This document shows positions 25,795-33,737 of a DNA stretch of 64,000 nucleotides, in pieces. Positions within the stretch are counted from its first letter, which is position 1. Every line of letters starts with the position of its first letter. Location of the stretch: NCBI RefSeq assembly GCF_003634105.1, contig NZ_RBIQ01000009.1, positions 248,001 through 312,000 of the forward strand, written 5' to 3'. The position numbers and the translations under genes were made by a program. This stretch comes from Maribacter vaceletii (GTDB lineage Bacteria; Bacteroidota; Bacteroidia; Flavobacteriales; Flavobacteriaceae). The notes below the pieces were generated by a model. The model made no database searches and was not told the DNA's origin. It saw nothing but the letters and a program-made list of their open reading frames with translations.

Positions 25795-26722
25795 TATTAT
25801 TTTTACTTTGAACAGTTTTTATAAAAATTTCATTTGCAGAAGGTATTGTTTCTACAAAACTGTTTATATTTCCTTTTGAGGATAAATAAGATAATATTTC
25901 TCCAGTCTCTTTCCCTGGAAACTGCATTGTAAAATCTAACTGTTGTTCAACAATATTATAGTCTGATGTACTAATTTTAAATTTACCAGATAATTCTCCC
26001 AATAAAGCTTCTCCTTTAGGAACCTGCATTCCTATTTTATAAATGTTATTCTTATATGCTTTTTTAATTTCGGATAGTTTGCCGTCTAATATTTTCTGTG
26101 ATTTATGAATTAGGGCAATATATTCACACAACTCCTCTACAGACTCCATTCTATGTGTAGAAAAAATAATAGAAGTACCTTTTTCTTTTAACTTTAAAAT
26201 TTCATCTTTTATGATGTTGGCGTTTATAGGATCAAATCCACTAAAAGGTTCATCAAAAATAAGTAGTTTTGGCGCATGCAGTACAGTTACAATAAACTGT
26301 ATTTTTTGTGCCATTCCTTTAGATAGTTCTTGTATTTTTTTATCCCACCAATCCCCTATTTCTAAACGTTCAAACCAGAATTTAAGTTTCTTTTTAGCCT
26401 CTGCTTTAGACAAGCCTTTTAATTGTGCTAAGTACAATGCTTGCTCCCCAACTTTCATGCTTTTATACAAACCTCTTTCTTCTGGTAAATATCCTATTTG
26501 AGCAATATGTTCTGCTTTTAGTTTTTCACCATCAAAAAAAACACTCCCTTTATCTGGGTGTGTAATTTGATTTACAATACGAATAAGAGTTGTTTTTCCT
26601 GCTCCGTTTGGACCAAGAAGTCCGTAAATACTATTTCTAGGAATTTCTAAGGAAACATTATGTAAAGCAATATGTTTTCCAAAATGTTTGGTAACCTCTT
26701 TAGTAACCAAAATATTATTCAT
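25787..26722 (-). CDS. ABC transporter ATP-binding protein (NatA-like)
   Basis: A 311-aa ATPase. Walker A is GLLGPNGAGKTTLIR (about 33-47), Q-loop IGYLPEERGLYK, signature ELSKGMAQKIQFI, Walker B KLLIFDEPFSGFDP and H-loop FSTHRMESVEEL. The C-terminal 90 residues form a DUF4162-type domain found in NatA-like ATPases. It pairs with the adjacent permease gene (8-nt overlap) and starts a five-gene operon. A -7 box is at 26737-26744. Confidence 0.93.
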   Translation of the reverse strand: MNNILVTKEVTKHFGKHIALHNVSLEIPRNSIYGLLGPNGAGKTTLIRIVNQITHPDKGSVFFDGEKLKAEHIAQIGYLPEERGLYKSMKVGEQALYLAQLKGLSKAEAKKKLKFWFERLEIGDWWDKKIQELSKGMAQKIQFIVTVLHAPKLLIFDEPFSGFDPINANIIKDEILKLKEKGTSIIFSTHRMESVEELCEYIALIHKSQKILDGKLSEIKKAYKNNIYKIGMQVPKGEALLGELSGKFKISTSDYNIVEQQLDFTMQFPGKETGEILSYLSSKGNINSFVETIPSANEIFIKTVQSKNNNE

Positions 26723-26736
26723 GTAAGCCTTTTTAC

Positions 26737-26744
26737 CAAAGATA
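26737..26744 (-). promoter_or_regulatory. -7 element of ABC-MscS-regulator operon
   Basis: TATCTTTG on the minus strand, 14 nt before the ATPase start codon. Confidence 0.5.
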
Positions 26745-26807
26745 TATAATTGCTTTAAACCGTATTCTTTTTTATGATTTTTTGTTAAAAGTTTTAGAGT
26801 TTTTGTT

Positions 26808-26847
26808 AAAAAAAGAAACCCACCCTTAAAATAAATTCAAGGATGGG
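26808..26847 (-). terminator. Terminator of grpE-dnaJ operon
   Basis: On the minus strand CCCATCCTT and AAGGGTGGG form a 9-bp stem with one G-U pair, followed by TTTCTTTTTTT. It lies about 90 nt after the dnaJ stop. Confidence 0.75.
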
Positions 26848-26936
26848 AAAAAAATTGCTATGAAAAAGAAAATTTATATTGATAAAATCAATATATCTCA
26901 AATATACGTTTTTTTAATTAAGGTAATAAAACGCAG

Positions 26937-28058
26937 TTATGAGAACATATCTTTTACTTTTTCAAAAAAAGATTTATCCGATTTTTCTGGCTTAGGCTCA
27001 AAATTATCATTGTTTCTCATGCGCTCAAAAAACTCTTTCTGTTCTTTATTTAACTCTTTTGGAGTCCATACATTTACATGCACTAACAAATCTCCACTAC
27101 CATACCCATTAATACTAGATATACCTTTACCACGTAAGCGTAAAATTTTACCAGATTGTATTCCTGGTTCTAATTTAATACGCACTTGACCACCAACAGC
27201 ATCAATTTCTTTAGAGGTTCCTAATACAGCATCAGATAAACTTATATACAAATCATAATGCAAATTATCTCCTTCTCTTTTTAAAGTATCATGGTCTATA
27301 GTTTCTATAGCTACTAATAAGTCTCCTGGCACACCATTTCCTGGTGCATCATTTCCTTTTCCTGTAACTTTTAACTGCATACCTTCTTCTACTCCTGCAG
27401 GAATAGCAATAGAAACTGTTTCCTCTTCTACTATTAAACCTTGTGCATCTGCTCCGTTTGGTTTTTTATCTATTATTTGTCCGCTACCTCCACAACTACT
27501 ACAAGCTGCAGAAGTTTGCATTCTTCCTAAAATGGTATTTTGAATTTTAGTTACTTGTCCGCGTCCTCCGCAAGTTTCGCAAGTTTTATAGGTAACCCCT
27601 TCTGCTTGTTTTTTTCTACGAACTTTAACTTTTTTCTCTACACCATTAGCAACTTCTTCTAAAGTAAGTTTTACACGGATTCTTAAGTTACTACCTTTAA
27701 CTCTACGCTGGCCACCACCACCGCCAAAACCGCCAAAACCACCAAAGCCTCCGCCGCCAAAAATATCTCCAAATTGACTAAAGATATCATCCATATTCAT
27801 GCCTCCTCCGAAGCCGCCACCGCCTCCGGCACCACCTTCAAAAGCAGCATGACCAAATTGATCGTATCTCGCTTTCTTATCTGCATCGCTTAATACCTCA
27901 TAAGCCTCTGCAGATTTCTTAAATAATTCCTCTGCCTTTGCGTCACCAGGATTTTTATCTGGGTGATGCTGTATTGCTTTTTTACGGTAGGCTTTTTTAA
28001 TTTCTGCCGCAGTAGCATTTTTACTCACCCCTAATATGTCGTAATAATCTTCTTTCAT
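26937..28058 (-). CDS. dnaJ: Chaperone DnaJ with a single zinc centre
   Basis: A 373-aa co-chaperone of DnaK. The J domain (1-70) has the HPD motif in [12 protein letters not shown] Gly/Phe-rich region follows (about 75-120). The zinc region shows only two CxxCxGxG repeats, CETCGGRG and CSSCGGSG, instead of four; the places of repeats 1 and 4 read RRKKQAEGV and [10 protein letters not shown]. By comparison with E. coli DnaJ, the retained pair corresponds to zinc centre 2, the one needed to lock DnaK. The C-terminal substrate-binding domains are normal. It is 7 nt downstream of grpE. Confidence 0.95.
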   Translation of the reverse strand: MKEDYYDILGVSKNATAAEIKKAYRKKAIQHHPDKNPGDAKAEELFKKSAEAYEVLSDADKKARYDQFGHAAFEGGAGGGGGFGGGMNMDDIFSQFGDIFGGGGFGGFGGFGGGGGQRRVKGSNLRIRVKLTLEEVANGVEKKVKVRRKKQAEGVTYKTCETCGGRGQVTKIQNTILGRMQTSAACSSCGGSGQIIDKKPNGADAQGLIVEEETVSIAIPAGVEEGMQLKVTGKGNDAPGNGVPGDLLVAIETIDHDTLKREGDNLHYDLYISLSDAVLGTSKEIDAVGGQVRIKLEPGIQSGKILRLRGKGISSINGYGSGDLLVHVNVWTPKELNKEQKEFFERMRNNDNFEPKPEKSDKSFFEKVKDMFS

Positions 28059-28065
28059 ACCTTAT

Positions 28066-28617
28066 TTAGTTACCAACAACCACTTTTGGGTGACGTATAA
28101 TTTTATCTCCAAGGGTAAACCCTTTTTCAATAACATCAATAATTTTTCCTTTTAGCTTTTTCTCTGGAGCTGGTATTTGGGTAATTGCTTCGTGCATTTC
28201 TGCATCAAAAGCATCGCCTTTTTTAACCTCCATTGCATTTAAGCCTTTAGATTTTAAAGTTTCTTTTAATTTTCCGCTAATTAGCTCTACTCCTTTAAAA
28301 GTTTCTTTATCGTCAGACTTAGAAAGCTCATTTAAAGCTCTATCAAAATCATCTAAAACAGGCAATAAAGAAACTAGTACTTCTTGTCCAGCTGTTTTAA
28401 ACAAATCCATACGTTCTTTAGAGGTTCTTTTCTTATAGTTTTCAAACTCTGCAAAAAGACGTAAAAATTTATCTTTTTCCTTTGCTAAATCTTCTCTTAA
28501 TTGCTCCTCTTCAGATATTTCTTCTTGCGCCACTTCTTGCTCTTCCTGTTCTACTGTATTTTCTTGTGCTTCAGAAACAGAATTCTCTAATTCTTCTTCT
28601 TTATTTTTGTTACTCAT
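28066..28617 (-). CDS. grpE: Nucleotide exchange factor GrpE
   Basis: A 183-aa dimeric exchange factor for DnaK. The N-terminal 50 residues are very Glu-rich and probably disordered. The long helix includes FLRLFAEFENYKKRTSKERM, and the beta domain ends with VIEKGFTLGDKIIRHPKVVV, the classic GrpE C-terminal signature. It is upstream of dnaJ (7-nt gap). A tandem direct repeat lies in its promoter. Confidence 0.96.
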   Translation of the reverse strand: MSNKNKEEELENSVSEAQENTVEQEEQEVAQEEISEEEQLREDLAKEKDKFLRLFAEFENYKKRTSKERMDLFKTAGQEVLVSLLPVLDDFDRALNELSKSDDKETFKGVELISGKLKETLKSKGLNAMEVKKGDAFDAEMHEAITQIPAPEKKLKGKIIDVIEKGFTLGDKIIRHPKVVVGN

Positions 28618-28652
28618 TTTAAGTCACTTTTTATATACCGATTTTAAAAATG

Positions 28653-28692
28653 CAAAAGTACTGCCAATTCTTTAAAAATGTCAAAATGTCAC
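28653..28692 (-). promoter_or_regulatory. grpE-dnaJ promoter with direct repeat
   Basis: On the minus strand the -7 box TACTTTTG is at 28660-28653 and a TTTG lies 21 nt upstream. On the plus strand, AAAATGTC occurs twice in tandem at about 28675-28690, overlapping the -33 region, so it may be a regulator site. No CIRCE-type inverted repeat is seen. Confidence 0.45.
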
Positions 28693-28758
28693 GCAACTTT
28701 ATCTAAATATATAATTGAATACCAAAACAAGAAGTTATGTCCTATAAGTTTTAAATTT

Positions 28759-29667
28759 CTATGAAGTGATTTTTTCTAATGCCAAACCTACATTAGAGTA
28801 TTTAAAAACAAAACCTTCTTTTTCTATTTTTTTACTACTAACACGCTGACTAACAAATAACAAATACGCCATTTTCCCTAGCACCAAATACATAATAAAT
28901 TTTGGGACATTTGGAAAAAAAACTGGTTTTTTTAATACACTTGCTATTTTACGTACCAATTTAGCATTTGAAATAGGATTAGGCCCTACCCCATTATACA
29001 CTCCCTCTAATTTATTATTGCTAATAAAAAGAAAAATTCTTGCCAAATCGGTAATATGAATCCAAGATTGCCATTGCTTACCTGTACCCAATGCAGAACC
29101 TACATAATACTTTACTGGCTTAATTAACATTGGTAATGCTCCGCCATTTTTAGCCATTACTAGACCTATTCTAACTTTAGCAACACTAAAATTATACCCT
29201 TTAAATGTATCTACTTCTTTTTCCCATAGATCAACAACTTTACCTAAAAAACTTTCATCTATAGCTTTTTCTTTTTCTGTGTAATAATTTGTTATAGAAT
29301 TTGGGTAAATACCTATTGCAGATGCAGATACAAAAGATGTTATTAAACTAGTATCTACTTTACTTAAACCTAAATGCAACGTTTTCAGAGAATTTATTCT
29401 ACTATCTAGAATTTCCTTTTTATTATTGCTTGTCCATCTTTTTACAATAGAACTACCCGCTAAATTTATAATTACCGTAACTCCATTAAAACAGGAAATA
29501 TCTATTTCATTATGAGACGGATTCCAGTAAAAGCCATTATAGCCTTCTTTAGCAACTATTTTTTGTTTTGAAGTTGTTAGATAGTTTACCGCAATAGAAT
29601 TTGTGAGGCATTGCTTAACAATCTCCCTACCTACTAATCCTGTCGCTCCAGTAATTAAAACTTTCAT
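28759..29667 (-). CDS. TIGR01777-family NAD(P)-binding oxidoreductase (YfcH-like)
   Basis: A 302-aa extended SDR/epimerase-like protein. The Rossmann motif is ITGATGLVGREIVKQ at the N terminus. Further family blocks are FYWNPSHNEID, NLAGSSIVKRWT, VRIGLVMAKNGGALP and GTGKQWQSWIHITDLA. Substrate unknown. A perfect -7 box ends 4 nt before the ATG, so the transcript is predicted to be leaderless. The mnmD gene lies upstream on the same strand with an 89-nt gap. Confidence 0.88.
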   Translation of the reverse strand: MKVLITGATGLVGREIVKQCLTNSIAVNYLTTSKQKIVAKEGYNGFYWNPSHNEIDISCFNGVTVIINLAGSSIVKRWTSNNKKEILDSRINSLKTLHLGLSKVDTSLITSFVSASAIGIYPNSITNYYTEKEKAIDESFLGKVVDLWEKEVDTFKGYNFSVAKVRIGLVMAKNGGALPMLIKPVKYYVGSALGTGKQWQSWIHITDLARIFLFISNNKLEGVYNGVGPNPISNAKLVRKIASVLKKPVFFPNVPKFIMYLVLGKMAYLLFVSQRVSSKKIEKEGFVFKYSNVGLALEKITS

Positions 29668-29671
29668 ACCT

Positions 29672-29679
29672 CAAAGATA
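29672..29679 (-). promoter_or_regulatory. -7 element directly before SDR gene (leaderless?)
   Basis: The minus strand reads TATCTTTG, AGGT, ATG. Bacteroidota transcripts start a few nucleotides after this box, so the mRNA would begin at or next to the start codon. Confidence 0.5.
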
Positions 29680-29756
29680 TTTAGTTTTAATGATTGCACA
29701 GTTAATTTTAATTAGGTTTTAACACTAAATAAAAGAGTATTAAGAAAAAAATGTTT

Positions 29757-30422
29757 CTAAAGCTTCTTTTGCGCTCTTAACATTTCTCTTTTTCCGGGCG
29801 GACCAGGCAATCTTTCTACCACAAAGCCTACAGATTGCATTGCCCTCCTAACACTTCCTTTAGCAGAATAGGTTACTAAATACCCATCTTCTTTTAGAGA
29901 ATCATACATAATTTTAAAAATTTCTTCAGTCCATAACTCTGGTTGCACACGTGCACCAAAGGCATCAAAATAAATTAAATTAAAATCTTCTTTATTTTTT
30001 ATGTCTAAAAAATTCTTTTGTTCTTTTAACAAACTAAAATCATCAGAAATTTGATTTGTAACACCCCATTCCGAAGAATGCATCTTATTAAAAATATGCT
30101 TTTGATTTTCTGCATTTAATTCTTCTAAGTAATTTAAAGAATTAAGTTCTTCTAAAGAAACTGGATACGCCTCTATCCCAGTATAATTAACTTTTAAATT
30201 CGTTTTTTTAGATTCAATACTCGTAATTAAAGCATTTAGACCTGTACCAAAACCAATTTCCAAGATACTTATTTCATTTTCAGAAAATAAAGACAAACCA
30301 TTTTTAATAAAAACATGATATGCCTCTTGTATTGCACCATGTTTAGAATGGTATTGCTCATTCCAATCCGGAATATGAATGGTTTTAGAGCCGTCTGCAG
30401 TAATAATTATTTCTCTTTTCAA
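29757..30422 (-). CDS. mnmD: tRNA 5-methylaminomethyl-2-thiouridine methyltransferase MnmD
   Basis: A 221-aa stand-alone MnmD. SAM-binding motif ILEIGFGTGLNALI (about 53-66) is clear, with DAFGARVQPELWT and the C-terminal RLPGPPGKREMLRA typical for the family. E. coli has this activity as part of the MnmC fusion; here the FAD-dependent MnmC half is not attached, as is usual in Bacteroidota. It finishes the wobble uridine modification of tRNAs. The DUF4920 gene lies 1 nt upstream, so both are probably one transcript. Confidence 0.9.
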   Translation of the reverse strand: MKREIIITADGSKTIHIPDWNEQYHSKHGAIQEAYHVFIKNGLSLFSENEISILEIGFGTGLNALITSIESKKTNLKVNYTGIEAYPVSLEELNSLNYLEELNAENQKHIFNKMHSSEWGVTNQISDDFSLLKEQKNFLDIKNKEDFNLIYFDAFGARVQPELWTEEIFKIMYDSLKEDGYLVTYSAKGSVRRAMQSVGFVVERLPGPPGKREMLRAQKKL

Positions 30423-30423
30423 A

Positions 30424-30915
30424 CTATTTTTTTAACAATACTCCGTCTGCAGTAAGGCTATATATTTTTTTAGGTTTAGTAATTTTAGCAATTTCTTCTT
30501 TAGATGCCCCTGCATCTAAAGCATAATGCTGTTGCTCTTTAACACTCGTTTCCTTAACAAAAGCTACGCCACTCACAATTACTTCTTTACCTGTAATATC
30601 TTTAGGTACAAAAAAGCTATACTCTTTAAAACGAACCATAGCTTCTTTGTTATTACCAAGGTCTAATTTCATCCAACATCCTTTTGCTTTACAAACATCT
30701 GCAACTACGCCAGAAAACTTTAGCTCTAAAGTATCTTTATTATTCATTTTCTGAAATTCTTTTAAGGCATAAGAACTTGATACTACTTTCTCAAAATTTA
30801 TCTTATCCCCAAAAAATTCATAATCATTAGTGTTATTTTTATCTATAATTGCTTTTTGTGCTGTTGCAGAAAAAAACACTAAGAATAAGACAAACAATAT
30901 GTTAATTCTCTTCAT
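30424..30915 (-). CDS. DUF4920 exported protein
   Basis: A 163-aa protein with a signal peptide (about 1-19, ending ATAQ). The mature domain has FSGVVADVCKAKGCWMKL, a Cys-containing block with two conserved Cys, and ASKEEIAKI. It matches DUF4920, an OB-like beta domain with unknown role. The Cys pair and the Trp could suggest metal binding, but that is not shown. It is the first gene of the pair with mnmD and divergent from ilvE (105-nt gap). Confidence 0.85.
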   Translation of the reverse strand: MKRINILFVLFLVFFSATAQKAIIDKNNTNDYEFFGDKINFEKVVSSSYALKEFQKMNNKDTLELKFSGVVADVCKAKGCWMKLDLGNNKEAMVRFKEYSFFVPKDITGKEVIVSGVAFVKETSVKEQQHYALDAGASKEEIAKITKPKKIYSLTADGVLLKK

Positions 30916-31020
30916 ATTTATTAAAATATAATTTTAATATTACAAAACTGACTAATTTTAAATAAAAAAGGAAGTCTAAATGGTAAAATTTTCTATTTTT
31001 ATTATTTAATTCTTATTCCA

Positions 31021-32085
31021 ATGAACATTACAGAACAAAAAATTTCGATTGAGAAAGTAAAGCAATCCAAAATTAATCAAGTAGATTTTGATAATTTATC
31101 CTTTGGGAGTGTATTCGCTGATCATATGTTGGTCTGTGATTACAAAGACGGAAAATGGGAAGCTCCTAAGGTAGTTCCTTACCAACCTATTGTTCTTGAC
31201 CCTTCTTCAAAAATATTCCATTATGGACAATCTATTTTTGAAGGTATGAAGGCTTATAAAGATGTAAATAACGATACTTGGCTATTTAGACCTTTAGAAA
31301 ACCAAAAAAGACTTAATGTTTCTGCCAAGCGTATGGCTATCCCAGAAATACCTGAAGACTATTTTATGGAAGGCTTAAAAACGCTTTTAAAAGTAGACGA
31401 ACAATGGATTCCTAAAAATGAAGGAAGTTCCTTATATATTAGACCTTTTATTTTTGCAACAGGGCAAGGTTTTCATGCTTCTCCTGCAGATGAATATAAG
31501 TTTATTATTTCTTGTGCTCCTTCTGGCGCTTATTTTTCTGGAAAAGTGAAAGTACTTATTGAAGAAAAATATTCTAGATCTGCAAATGGAGGTGTTGGTT
31601 ATGCTAAAGCCGGTGGTAATTACGCTGGTCAATTTTACCCAACACAATTAGCAGTTGCCAAAGGTTACAATCAAGTAATTTGGACAGATGATAACACGCA
31701 TGAGTATATTGAAGAAGCTGGTGCCATGAATATTTTTGTTCGTATTAATGATACTCTTATTACTGGACCAACAAGTGATAGAATCTTGGATGGTATTACT
31801 AGAAAAAGTATTCTAGAAATAGCAAAAGATGAAGGCATTACTACCGAAGTTAGAAAAATAACTGTTGCAGAAGTTATTGCTGCCGCCAAAGATGGCTCCC
31901 TTAAAGAAATGTTTGGAGCTGGTACTGCTGCAGTAATTTCTCCTATTGCCACTTTTGGTTATAGAGATGTAGATTATGATTTGCCAGAAAATGAAGATAG
32001 CATGGCAACTAAATTAAAAAAACGTATTACAGACATACAATACAACAAAACTGAAGATACTTTTGGATGGCGTTATAAAGTGTAA
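31021..32085 (+). CDS. ilvE: Branched-chain amino-acid aminotransferase
   Basis: A 354-aa fold-type IV PLP enzyme that interconverts Leu, Ile and Val with their 2-oxo acids. Visible blocks are FHYGQSIFEGMKAYK, LYIRPFIFATG, the catalytic Lys region GGVGYAKAGGNYAGQ, EEAGAMNIFV and LDGITRKSIL. Length is typical of the class with the eukaryote-like N terminus. It is a single-gene unit ending at a strong bidirectional terminator. Confidence 0.95.
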   Translation: MNITEQKISIEKVKQSKINQVDFDNLSFGSVFADHMLVCDYKDGKWEAPKVVPYQPIVLDPSSKIFHYGQSIFEGMKAYKDVNNDTWLFRPLENQKRLNVSAKRMAIPEIPEDYFMEGLKTLLKVDEQWIPKNEGSSLYIRPFIFATGQGFHASPADEYKFIISCAPSGAYFSGKVKVLIEEKYSRSANGGVGYAKAGGNYAGQFYPTQLAVAKGYNQVIWTDDNTHEYIEEAGAMNIFVRINDTLITGPTSDRILDGITRKSILEIAKDEGITTEVRKITVAEVIAAAKDGSLKEMFGAGTAAVISPIATFGYRDVDYDLPENEDSMATKLKKRITDIQYNKTEDTFGWRYKV

Positions 32086-32103
32086 GTATTACCTATAATA
32101 TAT

Positions 32104-32131
32104 AAAAAGGGAGCTATTAAGCTCCCTTTTT
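32104..32131. terminator. Bidirectional terminator
   Basis: Perfect 12-bp arms AAAAAGGGAGCT and AGCTCCCTTTTT with loop ATTA, between the convergent ilvE and MazG-like genes; it overlaps the latter's stop codon. Confidence 0.9.
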
Positions 32132-32517
32132 TAATTTTCAAGAATTTCTTTAATATTAGGCTTAAAATAGTTTGGCCCCTTAAGCACTTTACCATCTTCT
32201 CTATATATAGGTTTACCATCCGCACCAAGTTTACTCATATTACTTCTTTGAATTTCTTCAAAAACCTCTTCAATCTTATATTGCATACCATGCTCTAAAA
32301 TAGTACCACATAATATATATAGCATATCTCCTAAAGCGTCAGCCACTTCTACCATATCATTATTACTAGCGGCTTCTAAATATTCTTTATTTTCCTCATC
32401 CATTAAATTAAAACGAAGTAAATTTTTTGCCTCTCCTAGGTCTGCCTTATTTTCATGTAGTACACCCAAACCAAAAGACTTGTGAAATAATTCTACTGCA
32501 GCTATTTTATTTTTCAT
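32131..32517 (-). CDS. MazG-like nucleoside triphosphate pyrophosphohydrolase
   Basis: A 128-aa all-alpha NTP pyrophosphatase. The metal site pattern is EENKEYLEAASNN followed by EVADALGDMLYI, that is the ExxE and ExxD boxes of the MazG/HisE superfamily. The C-terminal SKLGADGKPIYREDGKVLKG is characteristic of this subgroup. It may clean modified nucleotides; the substrate is not evident. It converges with ilvE. Confidence 0.85.
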   Translation of the reverse strand: MKNKIAAVELFHKSFGLGVLHENKADLGEAKNLLRFNLMDEENKEYLEAASNNDMVEVADALGDMLYILCGTILEHGMQYKIEEVFEEIQRSNMSKLGADGKPIYREDGKVLKGPNYFKPNIKEILEN

Positions 32518-32565
32518 ATTCTTATATTATAGTTTTCCCTTAGATTTGTGTAAAAATATAAAAAT

Positions 32566-32754
32566 ATGTTTAGTACAGGGCAACTTGTTTTTGCAGCTCT
32601 TTTTGCAGTCTCTTTTATTGCTATAATTGCTTTTTCCTACATAAAAGACAAAAAATTACACGCCAAAAACTACAAAGGTGTTAAATGGGTAGCCATAACC
32701 TTTGCCATATTCTTAGTAATACTTTTCTGTATTAAGTTTATGCTTAAATTTTAA
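32566..32754 (+). CDS. Small two-helix membrane protein, unknown function
   Basis: A 62-aa protein with two hydrophobic segments (about 6-25 and 43-60) separated by a basic loop KDKKLHAKNYKGVK. The start is 48 nt from the divergent MazG-like gene. I recognise no domain. The reading frame, length and the basic loop argue for a real inner-membrane protein. Confidence 0.6.
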   Translation: MFSTGQLVFAALFAVSFIAIIAFSYIKDKKLHAKNYKGVKWVAITFAIFLVILFCIKFMLKF

Positions 32755-32834
32755 CTCTAACATTACGTACACCACAAAAATCTCATTATTTACAACATTT
32801 TTGCATTTTAACCCGTAAAATACAACAAACAACG

Positions 32835-32842
32835 TAATTTTG
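32835..32842 (+). promoter_or_regulatory. -7 element before micro-ORF 3/crcB
   Basis: TAATTTTG followed by CGTT, 34 nt before the micro-ORF start. The nonamer TTTTGCGTT is shared with the promoter at 16926. Confidence 0.5.
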
Positions 32843-32876
32843 CGTTATTCATTTAACAGGGGCAAAAAAATAAGTG

Positions 32877-33053
32877 ATGACATTTTTTACAATTCTTTTA
32901 TTACTAGTAGGACTAAATGCAATAATAATGCTTTTTAGCCTTAAGAATATTAACCAAAAACCTAAATCTATAGGGAAGGAAATATCTGACATTTCCAAAA
33001 CTAAAATTTATCCAATAGATTTAGCAAATTCAAATTACAAAAAAGCAATCTAG
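32877..33053 (+). CDS. 58-aa single-pass membrane micro-protein (family member 3)
   Basis: The product begins MTFFTILLLLVGLNAIIML and then FSLKNINQKPK, with a soluble basic tail of about 36 residues. The start, the Asn in the middle of the membrane segment and the FSL at its end match the ORFs at 17025 and 17192. It has its own -7 box and ends 18 nt before crcB, so the two are probably one transcript. Function is unknown. Confidence 0.6.
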   Translation: MTFFTILLLLVGLNAIIMLFSLKNINQKPKSIGKEISDISKTKIYPIDLANSNYKKAI

Positions 33054-33071
33054 AATTTATACCTTTACGGT

Positions 33072-33440
33072 ATGAATAATATGCTACTTGTATTTTTAGG
33101 AGGTGGAATAGGCAGTGTTCTTAGATATTTTATCTCTAAAATTTTCAACTCGTATTTTCAAAACTTTTTTTTAGGAACTTTCTTAGTTAATATAATAGGA
33201 TGCTTACTTATAGGTATTGTATTAGGAATTTCTTTTAAAAACAATTTACTTTCACAAAATCATACCTTATTATTAACTACTGGTTTTTGTGGCGGATTCA
33301 CAACCTTTTCTACATTTGCATTTGAAAGTCATTCTATTATAAAAAGTGGAGACTTTCTCTTTTTTACCTTATACACCTTATTAAGTTTTGCAATTGGCTT
33401 ATTGGCAATTGCTCTTGGTTTATGGTTAACTAAACTATAA
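33072..33440 (+). CDS. crcB: Fluoride channel CrcB (Fluc)
   Basis: A 122-aa protein with four membrane segments, forming a dual-topology dimeric fluoride channel. Visible motifs are GGGIGSVLRYFIS near the N terminus (Arg conserved), TFLVNIIGCLLIG (Asn of the pore) and TTGFCGGFTTFSTFAFE (the Gly/Thr/Phe track with the central sodium site). I saw no fluoride riboswitch upstream. The micro-ORF at 32877 is 18 nt upstream. Confidence 0.95.
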   Translation: MNNMLLVFLGGGIGSVLRYFISKIFNSYFQNFFLGTFLVNIIGCLLIGIVLGISFKNNLLSQNHTLLLTTGFCGGFTTFSTFAFESHSIIKSGDFLFFTLYTLLSFAIGLLAIALGLWLTKL

Positions 33441-33667
33441 ATACGGTACTTCACGTATATTACACATAACTAAGTAAGTTACTAATTATAGATTAACAGC
33501 TTGTTATATTACGAATATGACAACAATACTAACAAAAAGCTATCATTACTGTCGTAAATCCGCTTTTTCATAAACACCAAATACTATATCTCAGATATTT
33601 ACACATAATAAATATCATACCCACAAAATAATAGGGATATAATTATCATAAACATAAAAATGATAAA
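33441..33667. other. Gene-free stretch between crcB and glnK promoter
   Basis: About 225 nt of AT-rich sequence. There is no convincing gene. One 18-codon ATG frame at about 33517 has no support. No crcB terminator with a clear T-tract is seen. Confidence 0.5.
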
Positions 33668-33695
33668 ACTACCCCCTATTTTTTTAGGGGGTAGT
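33668..33695. promoter_or_regulatory. glnK upstream palindrome / candidate nitrogen operator
   Basis: Perfect 11-bp inverted repeat: ACTACCCCCTA, six T, TAGGGGGTAGT. It lies 12 nt before the -7 box of glnK, where it would overlap the -33 region. There is no T-tract after it, so a terminator role for crcB is weak. TACCCCCT at 33670-33677 ends exactly 29 nt before the -7 box, as in the GSII promoter. Confidence 0.6.
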
Positions 33696-33706
33696 TCATT
33701 TTAACA

Positions 33707-33714
33707 TATATTTG
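33707..33714 (+). promoter_or_regulatory. -7 element of glnK-amtB promoter
   Basis: TATATTTG, perfect TAnnTTTG, 23 nt before the glnK ATG. Confidence 0.6.
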
Positions 33715-33737
33715 GCAACGTAAACAACAAACGAATT

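Noticed and set aside
26860-27189. Plus-strand 109-codon frame over the dnaJ 3' end
   Set aside because: It is the antisense shadow of dnaJ, with no domain and no promoter.
33517-33573. 18-codon ATG frame between crcB and glnK
   Set aside because: It is short, not hydrophobic like the other micro-proteins, and has no promoter box close by.
33668-33695. Terminator of crcB
   Set aside because: The palindrome is perfect, but it lies 228 nt after crcB and 12 nt before a -7 box, and no T-tract follows; an operator fits better.
33441-33737. Fluoride riboswitch near crcB
   Set aside because: No fluoride-riboswitch-like conserved core is seen before crcB; the upstream region holds a micro-ORF instead.
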